Shown one piece after another: positions 33,585-44,397 of a DNA stretch of 64,000 nucleotides. Origin of the DNA: Abelmoschus esculentus (Eukaryota > Streptophyta > Magnoliopsida > Malvales > Malvaceae); assembly GCA_035048815.1 (NCBI GenBank), contig JAUCBN010000003.1, forward strand, positions 19,452,001 through 19,516,000, given 5' to 3'. Position 1 is the first letter of the stretch, and each line of letters opens with the position of its first letter. Below the pieces are notes generated by a model, which was not told the origin of the DNA, did not search any database, and was given only the letters and a program-made list of their open reading frames with translations. The position numbers were made by a program, and so were the translations under genes.

Positions 33585-34954
33585 TGATGAGTGCCTAAAA
33601 GGCAGTTATTTACTATCCTTCTCATGGTACTTTAAGCATCTAATATACACCCACTTGAACCGAATTATGAACTCTTTGCGCAAATATTGGATATTCCGTT
33701 ATCATTACTCATAAAGTTAATATTTATAAAGAATACAAATATTATTACATATTCTTTACATACAGGAATATCCAGAGCCGAAGCGGTAGAGAAGCAATGT
33801 TGCGGTCGAGGCAGAAGACAAGACCGCGACAGAATCCAGTGTGGCAGCACCAACAATTGAGGCACGATGAAAGATAAAAATATAAAAAATATTTTGGAAG
33901 ATGCATCGCACCAACTGGATCAAGCTAGTGCGCTAAAAGTCCAATTCAAAGACCAAGCGGGAAAACCCTTCTGGAAGGCGGAAAACTTGGAAATATCAGA
34001 TTCCTTGAAGAAAACTTGTTCCCTACTCCAAGTTAAAGTCTATTTAGGAAAGGTTTGCCTTTGGTTAAGACTATAAATACCCTAGCCGACCATATTGTCT
34101 AAGAGAGCCGATTTTTAGAGAAACCCTTCCTCCCTAAGAGTTGTACTTAATGATAATATGTTCTAAACTTCTTAGGGATAGGTGAAGGTTTTCGATATTA
34201 GTGAGAGGAGATTGATTCTTGTATCTTTGTTCTTATGCAATAATAATATCAAAGTTTGCTTATCCTATTGTCATTCTTTGTTCTTGTATTCAAGCCCGAG
34301 AGGGAAGTTTGCAAGTAATCTATTTATCTAGCATCGAGAGGTGTAGATTCACGAAAGGGATAAGTACGGTATTGTAGACACTAACTCGGCCTAGACTCTT
34401 TGGAAGCCCATGAGATAGGTTAAGAGTTTCAGCAGCTAAAAGAAGTGTAGGATTGGTTGGTGGTTATCGTTGATTTACGCCGAGAGGTATCGTCAAGAAC
34501 TCGTCATCAACAACACTCTGACTCAGAGATGAGCTAAGCCACTTACGGACACTTTGCTGAACTTTGATGCTTCTACCCAAGAGCAAGAGATTGCCGCTGC
34601 AGAAGAACACCAATATTGCCGAGGCGGTATCTGCATTACTGTCGAAGCAGTATTGTGTGATTGCATTGGACAAGAAGAAGATCAATTGAATCCACTAATT
34701 GACGCAACTGGATCCTACCCACTTTCTCTATAATCATTCTCAACCTTTTATTTTATGTTTTGTTATTTAATTATTTAGTTAGATAAAGAAAATCTACATA
34801 TTTGTGTTTTGATTTTATTTTCAGGAGCAAGGGAATAAAGGAAGACATATTAAGTATACTAATCTCTGTGGAGACGATACACGATATACTTATCATTTTA
34901 TTACTTGACGACGTGTACACTTGTACTCAAATTGCGCTTATACCACACTCATCA
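33585..34954 (+). mobile_element. 3' LTR of element B
   Basis: 1370 bases, TGATGAGTGCC...CCACACTCATCA, collinear with the 5' LTR without net indels. TATAAATA lies at 34072-34079. An open frame from 34802 runs by chance out of this LTR into the RT of the host element. Confidence 0.9.
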
Positions 34955-36105
34955 GTAATCACTGAAATAAAAACCTTGCCTGCTAATTTAAAGTATGTTT
35001 ATTTGGGACCCAACCATACAATGCCCGTAATCATTTCTTCTAAGCTGCAGCCAAAACAGGAACAGAGCTTAATAGAAGTGCTGCGGCAGCATAAGACAAC
35101 ATTAGGGTGGACAATTGATGACATAAAGGGAATAAGCTCAGCCGTTTGTATGCATAAAATCATAGTAGATGAAGGTCAAAAACCCACTGTGGAGGCTCAG
35201 AGGAGACTTAACCATGCTATGAAGGAGGTAGTTCGGAAGGAAATAATCAAGTGGCTTGATGCCGGAATCATTTGTCCTATCTCTGATAGTGAATGGGTAA
35301 GCCCAGTACAATGTGTGCCAAAAAAAGGTGGCATGACTGTCATAACCAATGAAAACAATGAGTTAATCCCAACAAGAACTGTGACAGGGTGGAGAGTTTG
35401 TATGGACTACCGAAAGTTGAACAAAGCAACAAAGAAAGACTATTTTCCTCTACCCTTTATTGATGAGATGCTCGACAGACTGGATGACAAATCCTATTAT
35501 CGTTTCCTTGATGGATATTCTGGATATAACCAAATTGCTATTGCTCCCGAAGATCAAGCAAAAACCATATTCACCTGCCCGTATGGAACATACGCTTTTC
35601 GAAGAATGTTGTTCGGCCTTTGCAGTGCCCCAGCCACCTTTCAGAGATGCATGATGGCAATCTTTTCAGACATGATAGAAGATTTCATGGAAGTATTCAT
35701 GGATGATTTTTCTGTCTTTGGGGACAACTTTTCTCACTGTCTCAGCAATTTGGAGAAAGTACTACAAAGATGTGAGAAAACCAATTTAGTCCTCAACTGG
35801 GAAAAATGTCACTTTATGGTAAACATGGCATAGTATTGGGCCATAAAATATCATCTGAAGGAATTGAGGTAGATAAAGCCAAGGTTGATGTGATAAAGAA
35901 TCTACCTCCACCCATTTCTGTGAAAGAAATTCGAAGTTTCTTGGGACATGCAGGTTTCTATAAAAGGTTTATTTCGAACTTTTTTACAATTTCTAAACCT
36001 CTCTGTAACATACTTGATTAGGATAGAAAATTCGAATTTACTGACAAATGTACTGAAGCATTCGAGACCCTAAAGGAAAAGTTAGTTACAGTACTGATAG
36101 TGGTT
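34955..36105 (+). pseudogene. reverse transcriptase of the Athila-like composite
   Basis: After the second GTAAT copy the reading continues TEIKTLPANLKYVYLGPNHT, then the RT domain: SEWVSPVQCVPKKGG, GWRVCMDYRKLNKATKKDYF, PFIDEMLDRL, SYYRFLDGYSGYNQIAIAPE, TCPYGTYAFRRMLFGLCSAP and VFMDDFSVFGDNF. FMDD is the catalytic YxDD variant usual in Athila. RT copies the element RNA into DNA in the cytoplasmic particle. One frameshift near 35825 moves the thumb region (GHKISSEGIEVDKAKVDVIK, SFLGHAGFYKRFI) into another frame. A TAG at 36019 and a second frame change before 36114 follow. The upstream part of the polyprotein is separated by element B. The domain looks only modestly decayed. Confidence 0.9.
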
Positions 36106-36830
36106 CTACCAGATTGGACCTACCCTTCGAGGTAATGTGTGATGCAAGTGATCATACTGTCGGGGCAGCACTTGGACAGAGGAAAAACAATATCTTCCAT
36201 GTTATTTACTACGCTAGCAAGATACTCAATGATGCTCAGATAAATTACACTATAACCGAGAAAGAATTACTAGCAGTAGTGTTCATCTTCGATAAGTTTC
36301 GTTCCTATCTCATTGGCACTAAAGTCACCGTCCATACAGACCACTCGGCACTTAAGTACATTTTCTCCAAAAATGATGCCAAACCAAGATTGATAAGATG
36401 GATTCTTCTACTACAAGAGTTCGAAGTGGAGATAAAAGATAGGAAAGGTATTGAAAACCAAGTAGCTGATCATTTATCCAGACTGGAGAATGAAGGTTAT
36501 AAACTGGAAGACATACAAGACACCTTTCGAGATGAACAAATATTGCATGTCACAACAAAATATGCCAATGCTACCGAGGCAGCACCCATAGCAGTACAAG
36601 ATTACGAGGCCCAGGCACTGTTTACATATATTTCAGAATCTATCAAGGAAGACATACAGGCAGTAACGACAACTCCCTGGTACGCAGATCTTGTTAACTT
36701 TTTAGTCAGTGGCATATTTTGTTATAACTTGAATTATAACGAAAAAAAGAGGTTTCAGCATAATGCCAAGCATTATTTCTGGGATGAACCTATCTTGTTT
36801 CGACAATGTGCAGATCAGGTTATACGATGA
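36106..36830 (+). pseudogene. RNase H domain of the Athila-like composite
   Basis: The sequence LPFEVMCDASDHTVGAALGQ starts the RNase H fold. The expected acidic residues follow in order: CDASD, TEKELLAVVFIFDKF, VHTDHSALKYIF and IENQVADHLSRLEN. RNase H removes the RNA template during reverse transcription. The frame is open from 36114 to a TGA at 36828 and the same frame carries on into the integrase. The tail between RNase H and integrase contains YADLVNFLVSG, a known lead-in of Athila and related integrases. Confidence 0.9.
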
Positions 36831-38000
36831 TGTGTCCTAGAAAAGGAACAACAAGCAATTCTTCAACAATGTCACGACCTACCGTGTGGAGGACATTTTG
36901 GCAGAAACAAAACAAAAATAAAAGTGTTTCAATTAGGATTTTATTGGCCGATGCTCTTCAAAGATGCCCACCTCTATTGTAAGGCCTGTGATCGATGTCA
37001 AAGAACGGACAGTATATCGAGATGAAACGAGATGCCACAAAAGCCAATATTGAAAGTAGAATTATTCGATGTATGGGGAATAGATTTTATAAGACCATTC
37101 CCTTCATCTCAAGGAAATCTCTACATCTTAGTGGCAGTGGATTATGTGTCCAAATGGATTGAAACAATTGCCACGCCCCATAATGATGCCAAGACAGTAC
37201 ACAAATTCCTCAAGAAGAATATATTCACAAGATTTGGAGTACCGAGAGCCATCATTAGCGACGAAGGTAAGCATTTTGACAATAGACTTATTGCCGCGAC
37301 ACTAAAGAAAATAAGTGTCACTCATAAAATGGCTACGACATATCATCCACAAAAAAATGGCTAGGCTGAACTTGCAAATAGGGAACTAAAACAAATCCTT
37401 GAGAAGATAGTACACACTTCTAGAAAGGATTGGTCTCATCGGCTTGATGATGCTTTATGGGCGTATAAAATAACTTACAAAACGCCTTTAGGAGCATCGC
37501 CCTATAGATTAGTATTTGGCAAAGCTTGTCATTTACCCGTGGAAATTGAGCATAAAGCTTACTAGGCAGTAAAGAATCTAAGCATGGAATGGGAAAAAGC
37601 TGGATAAAAACGACTACTGGACCTGAATGAACTAGATGAATTCAAGACGGAAGTTTATGATAATGCCAAGATCTATAAAGAGAAGACGAAACGCTGGCAT
37701 GACAGTAAACTACTGCCGCGACAGTTCCTACCAGGGTAGCAGGTCCTCCTCTTTAACTCCAGACTCAAGTTATTCCCTGGGAAACTCAAATCCAGATGGT
37801 CAGGTCCTTTTGAAGTTGTTAAGGTTTATCCCCATAGAGCTGTCACAATCAAGTCACAAAAAGAAGGTGTTGAATTCAAAGTGAATGGCCAACGAATGAA
37901 GCATTACTCTGAATATCAAAGAAACAAAAACGATGGCAACCATCACTTTAGGCGATACAACTACATGACATCCTCCTCTGGTTTAAGTTTAAGCATTTAA
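36831..38000 (+). pseudogene. integrase of the Athila-like composite
   Basis: It has the same frame as RNase H. The zinc-binding HHCC region is CHDLPCGGHFGRNKT...YCKACDRCQR. The catalytic core has WGIDFIRPFPSSQGN, SKWIETIATPHNDA and ISDEGKHF, and the glutamate in AELANRELKQIL, so D-D-E is kept. GASPYRLVFGKACHLPVEIE and the C-terminal RWSGPFEVVKVYPHRAVTI follow, ending at TAA 37998. Integrase inserts the cDNA in the host genome. In-frame stops at about 37022, 37362, 37563, 37605 and 37737 disable it, but no frameshift is needed over 1.9 kb from 36114. No chromodomain is present, as usual for Athila. Confidence 0.9.
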
Positions 38001-38985
38001 TTATTAGTTTTACTTTCGTTTTTACTGTTTCTTTTTTTGTGTTTTAGATAGAATAGAGAATCACAAAAGAAATTTCCAAGAAGATCTACAAAGACTGATC
38101 CAACATCGCATCTCTCATTTTATTGTTGTTTGCCTTATATTTTGAGTATTGGGGACAATGCTCGATTTGAGTTTGGGGGAGATTGTAGGTACAGAAGCAT
38201 TACCGAGTCTACCCACTGCCACGACATTACCATAATAAGGGAGTAAATTTTTTTCTAAAATTTCTTTTTACAATATTCTCTTTTCTTGAATTTCTGTTTG
38301 TAATCTTGCATTGCCCTACATCAGCTTTGCTTTAGTTTACTCCTTTAAGTCTATAGAAATCTTTCTCCTTACCATGGCCAAGTTCTATTTTGAAGGGATA
38401 ACCATAAGATACTCATGGAATAAAACATAGAAGCTTGCTTTAGGGTTAGAAATAAAATAGACACTTTTTGGACTTGTTTGATTTAGGAATTCTTTTAATA
38501 AACTTAGGTGATAAAGACTTAAAACCTTTTGGAAAAATAACTAAAGGTGCCTATCACTGGCTCTAGTTTTGCTCTCCTTCGTGATAGAGGTGCCCGAAAC
38601 TGGCTCTAGTATGCTAAATAGGTGGTTAATAAAAAAATAAACAAAATAAGAAAATAGAAAACGCATATCTTGAGGTGCCCGAAATTGACTCAAGAATTGT
38701 TGTTTTAAGGAGACAGCTTTAGTCTAAGATTCTATTTGTCTTGAACTTAGAGTTTATCTAAGAAAGCCTCGAATCAGCCTTGTCCATAAAATGCACACAC
38801 GCACCAAGCCTTATAGCTTGTTTCTTAGTAAAAGTCCTTGGGTAAACTAATAGCTAAAATGGAGAGATAAACATGACCATGGTGGGGAGAATAGATGGAA
38901 GAGTAAGACCAAAGGGGAGTAAGGTTCGACAATTTGATGTTTTGCATTGCTTGAGGACAAGCAATAGTTCGAGTTTGTGGGTATT
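38001..38985 (+). other. 3' UTR of the pol-bearing half
   Basis: Unlike elements B and D it follows integrase directly: there is no third ORF. From about 38120 it is nearly the same as 32740-33584 and 50340-51205. The first polypurine cassette, GAGTTTGGGGGAGATTG, is at 38169-38185. The second, GAGTTTGTGGGTATT, is at 38971-38985, directly before the LTR, with the purine run broken by a T. Confidence 0.75.
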
Positions 38986-39666
38986 TGATGAGTGCCTAAA
39001 AGACAGTTATTTACTACCCTTATCATAGTACTTTATGCATCTATTATACACCAACTTGAACTAAAATATGGACTCTTTGCGCAAGTATTGGATGTTATCA
39101 TTACTTACAAAGTCAATATTTATAGAGAATGCAGATATTATTACATATTTTGTACATGCAAGAATATCCAGGGGCAGAAGCGGAAGCGAAGCAATGTTGA
39201 GGCCGAGGCAGAAGACAAGGCCGCAGCAGAATCCAGTGTGGCACAACCAACAATGGAGGCGTAATGAAAGATAAAAATATAGAGAACATTCTGGAAGATG
39301 CAGTGCACCAATTGGACCAGGCTAGCGTGCTAAAAGCCCAAGTAAAAGACCAAGCGGGAAAAGTCTTCTAGAAGGCGGCAAACTTGGAAATATCAAATCC
39401 CTTGAAGAAGACTTGTTCCCTCTTTCAAGTTGAAGTCTATTTAGGAAAGGTTCGCCCTAGGTTAAGACTATATATACCCTAGCCAACCATATTGTTTAGA
39501 GAGCCAATTTTTAGAGAAAACCTTTCTCCCTAAGAATTATACCTAAACGGCAATATGTTCTAAATTTCTTAGGGATAGGTGAAGGTTATCGATATTAGTG
39601 AGAGGAGATTGATTCTTGTTTCTTTGTTCTTATGTAATAATAATATCAAAGTTTGCTTATCCTATT
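38986..39666 (+). mobile_element. middle LTR of the composite, first part
   Basis: TGATGAGTGCC start; nearly identical to 51206 onward, with one difference seen in the first 280 bases. It is interrupted at 39667 by element C and resumes at 48237. Confidence 0.85.
39662..39666. repeat. target-site duplication of element C, left (CTATT)
   Basis: CTATT precedes TGTAACCCCC. The right copy at 48232-48236 is ATATT (four of five bases equal). The intact LTRs read CCTATTGTCATTC here, which shows the insertion point. Confidence 0.75.
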
Positions 39667-40889
39667 TGTAACCCCCAAAATTTATCTAATTTCTTAGAAT
39701 AAAAGTTAGGGTTCACATTACTAAAACTTGATTTGCATGCTAGGTTTTTTTTATTAAAATAAAAGATAAGAACAAATTATTTAAAATAATTTATTATTAA
39801 ACATACTGAAACTTATTCAAATTAAATAAGGTTCAACCCAATATTAAATAATATAAAATCCAGAAAGTCCGAAATAAAGTTCTGAATCCAAAGTTCATTA
39901 TAAATAATGAAATATTCAAAAATAATAAAATATTCTAAAAACTATGAAACATACGTAATAGTCTGAAAATAGTAATCTCCAAGTATCGAAGTAGCCTAGG
40001 TCAAGGACCTGAAACAGGAAGATGAGAGGGTGTAAGCTAGGGAGCCTAGTGTGTCTCTAGAGTACAGATAAAATAGGATTTTAGAACAGTATATATAGAT
40101 GATGCGGTGTATGCATGAAATGCACCTATCTTCGAACACCAACAGAAGAGTAGGTTCCCCTGAACCCCTCTAACTCCATCACACTAGCAGAAGTAGAAAC
40201 TCAACTCGAAGGTGGAGCCACTGATCAGAAGTGGTATCTCGACCCACAGGTGAAGCCACTGAACAGAAGTGATAAATCACTAACTTCCCCGTACACATAT
40301 TCTACCAGATATAATGTATATGCATAAACAGTTTCAGAATACATGCTTTACAGTTTAACAAGAGGCAAGCATATCATATAGCAATAACAGGAATGTGATG
40401 TCAGAATAATGTACGATCATACGGATTTAACAGTAAACGGAACATACTGACAAACAGAGTCAACAGAAGAGAACACACCTAAATAGGAAGCTCAACAACG
40501 ATACTGACGTCAGCTGGATTCGGCTCTACCACTAGAGTACGCAGGAGTAGAACCTACGTGTAACAATTATCGTTAGACACCCTACTATGCCACTCCACTG
40601 ATAAGTACACTAAATAGAAATTAAACCGAACTCACGTGCGGGTCCCATAGACTGATAAATAGGTGGTCATCCAGGAGGACGAGGAGACAGATGCTCGGGC
40701 TCGGAATCCACGTCACCTGAAGTGAACAAAAACTGATTCAGAATCCACTAAAGATAATTTCTAGATAAGCATTCGAACTTAAAAACCTAAAAAACGACAC
40801 TTTAGGTTCGAATTTCGAAAAATGGACAGCGCCATCGGACTCAAGACGTCTAAAAACATAAAGTGGGCCCGAGTTAAAAATGTCAATAC

Positions 40890-41000
40890 TGACGTCAGCA
40901 TGGTCAACGCTGACCTCAGCAGATGACATCATCAGGTCAACGCTGACGTCAACAGTGATGTCATCTGATGACGTCAGCTGATGACATCAGCATGACGTCA
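40890..41000. promoter_or_regulatory. cluster of TGACGTCA palindromes in the element C LTR
   Basis: Perfect TGACGTCA occurs at 40890, 40944, 40969 and 40993, with near matches (TGACCTCA, TGATGTCA, TGACATCA) between. TGACGTCA is a known binding site of plant bZIP factors (TGA/as-1 type). The 5' LTR keeps two perfect copies (47522 and 47535) among several mutated ones. Confidence 0.75.
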
Positions 41001-41020
41001 TTGGGTCACAGGTCGCATCG

Positions 41021-41099
41021 GATTCGGGTCGGACGGGTCGGGTTTTAGGTCGGCCAGGTCGGGTCTCAGGTCGGGCCGGGTCGGACACGGGTTGGGACA
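41021..41099. repeat. GGTCGG/CGGGT-rich degenerate repeat
   Basis: About ten variants of (T)CGGGTCGG, GGTCGGAC and GGTCGGGCC fill 80 bases, a GC-rich island in an AT-rich region. The other LTR has a shorter version (47608-47672). Confidence 0.75.
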
Positions 41100-41661
41100 G
41101 ATTTTCCCGAGAAAATCTGGAAAAATCCTAGATTTTCCGAGAAAATTCTAGAAAATTTCCAGATTCTCTTAGGCCACTTTTGGTTGTTTTCCGACACACT
41201 AAACCCCTATTCGAATCATTTAAAACTGAACTAAAACCTCCCCAAAACAGATTCGATTCAAACAACTCAACACTAACCAATCTAACAAAACCGATCAGAA
41301 GAAAACGAAGGAAGAAAAAGGCTTACCGAACAACACACAACAGAACAGAGGCCACGACTGCTACTAAGGGAAAGCAAGAAAAAAAAAGAAAATGAGGGAA
41401 TCGACTTGTTATAAAAGTAAGAAATTGAAAAGGAAACAAAATCCCACGCATAAACGTAAAGACTCGGGGAACAAGACTTTCCAAAACCAAAATGGTGAAA
41501 TTGCACAAAAAGGGTCTGAACTCCTAAGAGTTCAAAAAGAATCCTTCAGTTTCCAAAATTTACAAAAAGGTCCCTAATTTCAGTTTTAAAATCCCCAAAT
41601 TTTTAGGGCACAAAGTTAGGGATTTTGATTCTAATTGGGGAAAAATATTTAAGGTGTTACA

Positions 41662-41676
41662 ACTCTCCCCCCCTTA
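41662..41676 (-). promoter_or_regulatory. polypurine tract of element C
   Basis: The minus strand reads AAGGGGGGGAGAGTT directly before TGTAACACC of the LTR. It is the plus-strand primer site and confirms minus orientation. Confidence 0.8.
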
Positions 41677-41689
41677 CAGAAATTTTGTC

Positions 41690-41840
41690 CTCGAAATTTA
41701 CCTGGATCAAAAAGGTGTGGATACTGGGCTATGATAACAAACTTGGGCTCCCAGGTAGTCTCATCAAGACCTCGATTACGCCAGAGAACCTTAACCATCT
41801 TAATGGTTTTCCTCTAAAGGACTTTCTGTCTCTAAGCAAT
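41690..41840 (-). pseudogene. chromodomain-like tail of element C integrase
   Basis: After two stops behind EELVKIIA the minus strand continues MVKVLWRNRGLDETTWEPKF and AQYPHLFDPGKF. VLW-N-G-DE-TWEPE...YP-LF is the usual integrase-linked chromodomain end in Tekay/Del elements, which directs integration to chromatin marks. The residues before the chromodomain core are present, but the frame is broken. Confidence 0.75.
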
Positions 41841-43000
41841 AATCTTAACGAGTTCCTCCTCATAGCACAGATCTGGACGAATCTCGAAATCCTCTACTGA
41901 CAAGACATGAGACGGATCAGCTTGGTAACGTCTCAATACAGAAACATGGAAGACACCGTGGATACGCTCAAGTTCTGGTGGTAACTTAAGCTGATAAGCA
42001 ACAAAACCAACACGTCTGAGAATACGGTAGGGTCCAATGCATCTGGGGCTGAGCTTGCCCTTATGGCCGAAACGAAGTACCTTCCTCCACGGAGATACTT
42101 TCAGAAAGACTTGATCGCCTACCACAAACTCAAGATCCTTACGCCTTAAATCTGCATATGATTTTTGTCTGTCAAAAGCGGCCTTAAGCCGATCCCGAAT
42201 CAACCTGACTGTCTCCTCAGCCTTATGAACAAGATTTGGACCCAGTAACCGGTGCTCAGTGAGCTTAGTCCAACCAATCGGGGTGCGACACTTATTCCCG
42301 TGTAGAGCCTCATAAGGTGCCATCTTAATACTGGCCTGATAACTGTTATTATACACGAACTCTGTCAAAGGTAAGAAATCCTCCCAACTACCTCTGAAAT
42401 ATATTATACAACCTCTCAACATGTCCTCAAGGATCTGAATCACACGTTCAGACTAACCATCGGTCTGAGGGTGATAATCAATGCTGAAATTCAACCGAGT
42501 ACCTAAAGCCTATGCAGAGATCCCCAGAACTTAGACGTAAATCTCGGATCTCGATCAAATATGATAGATAGAGGCACACCATGTAATCGAACGATCTCAG
42601 AGATGTATAACTGGGCCAACTTACTCAGACGACAAGTGGTCTTGACAGGAATAAAGTGTGCAAACTTAGTCAACCGATCAACGATGACCCAAACAAAATC
42701 TTTCTTTGACGGAGTCAAAGGTAAGCCACTGACGAAATCCATAGTCACACGCTTCCATTTCCATTGAGGAATCTCGATGTGATGAAGAAGTCCAGATGGA
42801 CGCTGATGCTCTGCTTTGACTTTCTGACAAGTCAAACACTTGGACACAAAGCTGACAACATCCCTCTTGAGACTTTTCCACCAGTACTTCTCCCGGAGAT
42901 TCTTATACATCTTATCACCTCCCGGATGCATAGAATATGGACTATCATGGGCCTCCCGAAGAATAACCTGTTTCAACTAAGAATTTCTTAGAACACAGTA
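41832..43000 (-). pseudogene. integrase of element C
   Basis: The zinc-binding part reads HDSPYSMHPGGDKMYKNLRE ... CLTCQKVKAEHQRPSG. The core has WKRVTMDFVSGLPLTPSKKD, VIVDRLTKFAHFIPVKTTCR and SIIFDRDPRFTSKFWGSLHR; both catalytic Asp are present. After a frame change near 42490 the C-terminal half reads EDMLRGCIIYF, LPLTEFVYNNSYQASIKMAP, PIGWTKLTEHRLLGPNLVHK and HGVFHVSVLRRYQADPSHVL. The segment with the catalytic Glu lies around the break near 42450-42510. Confidence 0.9.
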
Positions 43001-43079
43001 ACGACCCCGAAAACATAAGACACCATCCTGATTCAGAGAAAAGTCCTGAGAAGTCCCTTCCTTAACTTTCGTAATTCGA

Positions 43080-43640
43080 TGAGCCAAGAACGGATCATTA
43101 GGTTATTCAGCCTGGATTTCAGATATCAGTGTAGGAACCACCCGAAGCTCTGCTAACAAACTGTCATCCTTAAACAAACTCATCCGGGCAAACATGGCTC
43201 TCAAATCTGTAATGGTGTTGCGACTCAAGGCATCCTCAACGACATTAGCTTTACCCGGGTGGTAGTCAATCTCACAGTCATAGTCTTTAAGAAGCTCCAA
43301 CCAACGTCGCTGTCTCAGGTTGAGCTCTTTCTAAGTGAGAAGATACTTAAGGCTCTTATAGTCTATAAAGATGTAACACTTCTCTCCATAGAGGTAGTGT
43401 CTCCAGATCTTCAGAGCAAAGATTACTGCTGCTAACTCTAGATCATGGGTGGGGTAGTTACACTCATGCGGTTTCAACTGTCGAGACGCATAAGCCACTA
43501 CCTTCCCATCCTGCATTAGAACACAACCCAGACCAGTGTATGAGGCATTACTATAAACGGTATAGGGTTTCCCCGGTTCTAGCTGTATCAGAACTAGTGC
43601 TTGTGTTAGAACTGATTTTAGTTTCTCAAAACTCTCCTGC
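43080..43640 (-). pseudogene. RNase H domain of element C
   Basis: The minus strand from 43600 reads (in frame, with one stop) PGKPYTVYSNASYTGLGCVL, then MQDGKVVAYASRQLKPHECN, THDLELAAVIFALKIWRHYL and CYIFIDYKSLKYLLT, ending with WLELLKDYDCEIDYHPGKAN and DALSR. Changes at catalytic sites are visible: the first Asp position reads SNAS instead of SDAS, and the TDHKSL position reads IDYKSL. The enzyme would be damaged even without the stops. Confidence 0.85.
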
Positions 43641-44397
43641 TGCTCATGCTCCTCCTCAATTTAGAATAGACCAGAATATCGTCTATGAAGATCACAACAA
43701 ACTGATCTAGATAGGGTCGAAACACCCTATTCATCATGTCCATGAATGCTGTAGGGGCATTCGTAAGAACGAAGGGCATTACCAGAAACTCGTAGTGACC
43801 ATAACGAGTCTAGAAGGCTATTTTGAACACATCAGAATATTTAACCTTGAGTTGGTAATAACCAGATCTCAGGTCTATCTTAGAGAACACGTAAGCTCCT
43901 CGGAACTAGTCAAACAGATCATCGATGTGAGGAAGAGGATACTTATTCTTGATGGTCAACTTGTTCAACTTTCGGTAGTCAATACACAACCGTAGAGAAC
44001 CATCTTTATTTTTAACAAAAAGGACAGGGGCTCCTCACAGCGAAATACTCGGTCGAATGAAACCTCTATCCAGAAGTTCCTACAGCTGAACCTTAAGCTC
44101 CTTGAGCTCCTTCGGAGCCATCCGGTACGATGCCATCGATATTGGAGTTGTCCCCGGATACAACTCAATACCAAACTCCACCTCCTCCCGCTTAAGGGGA
44201 ACTCTCGATAACTCTTCTGGAAAAACATCAGGGAACTCGCACACCACACGGATCTTATCTATACCAGAATCAGATTATCTCGGGTCAAGGATGTAGGCAA
44301 GATAGACCACAAATCCCTTCCTGATCATTTTCTCAGCCTTCAGAGCAGAAACCACATTAGTCAAAAACCCTCTGCGCTCACCGATATGAGTCACCTC
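43640..44397 (-). pseudogene. reverse transcriptase of element C
   Basis: Reading the minus strand through several stops gives PISMASYRMAPKELKELKVQ, APVLFVKNKDGSLRLCIDYR, KLTIKNKYPLPHIDDLFD, FSKIDLRSGYYQLKVKYSDV and VVIFIDDILVY, with FIDD as the catalytic box. The order matches chromovirus RT. At least four in-frame stops (for example after KVQL, ISL, LFD and AF) and loss of part of the thumb near 43650 show it is inactive. Confidence 0.85.

Larger units (their letters stand above)
27041..34954 (+). mobile_element. element B: complete non-autonomous Athila-like retrotransposon without pol
   Basis: Two LTRs of 1370 bases each (27041-28410 and 33585-34954) begin TGATGAGTGCC and end in CATCA, with a GTAAT target-site duplication. 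A tRNA-Asp-type PBS follows the first LTR and a GGGGG polypurine site precedes the second. Between them are one gag-protease frame (28549-31113), a non-coding gap, an ORF of the 'putative plant transposon protein' kind (31586-32700, broken), and a 3' UTR. There is no reverse transcriptase, RNase H or integrase sequence anywhere in the 5.2-kb interior. The LTRs differ visibly at scattered single bases but have equal length and the same TATA position (offset 487). Mobilisation must have used enzymes from a related pol-bearing element. Confidence 0.9.
39667..41661 (-). mobile_element. 3' LTR of element C
   Basis: 1995 bases, TGTAACCCCCAAAATTT...GGTGTTACA on the plus strand, collinear with the other LTR. 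It contains the TGACGTCA cluster (40890-41000) and the GGTCGG-rich run (41021-41099). A TATATATAG-type box lies near 40090-40098 on the minus strand. Confidence 0.9.

Noticed and set aside
34802..34954. The 343-residue open frame at 34802-35833 as one RT protein with its own N-terminus
   Set aside because: Its first 51 codons are the end of the element B LTR read by chance in the same frame. True RT-linker coding sequence starts at the duplicated GTAAT.
41282..41577. Several overlapping open frames in the element C LTR
   Set aside because: They lie in low-complexity AAG/TTC-rich LTR leader sequence, overlap on both strands and have no domain.
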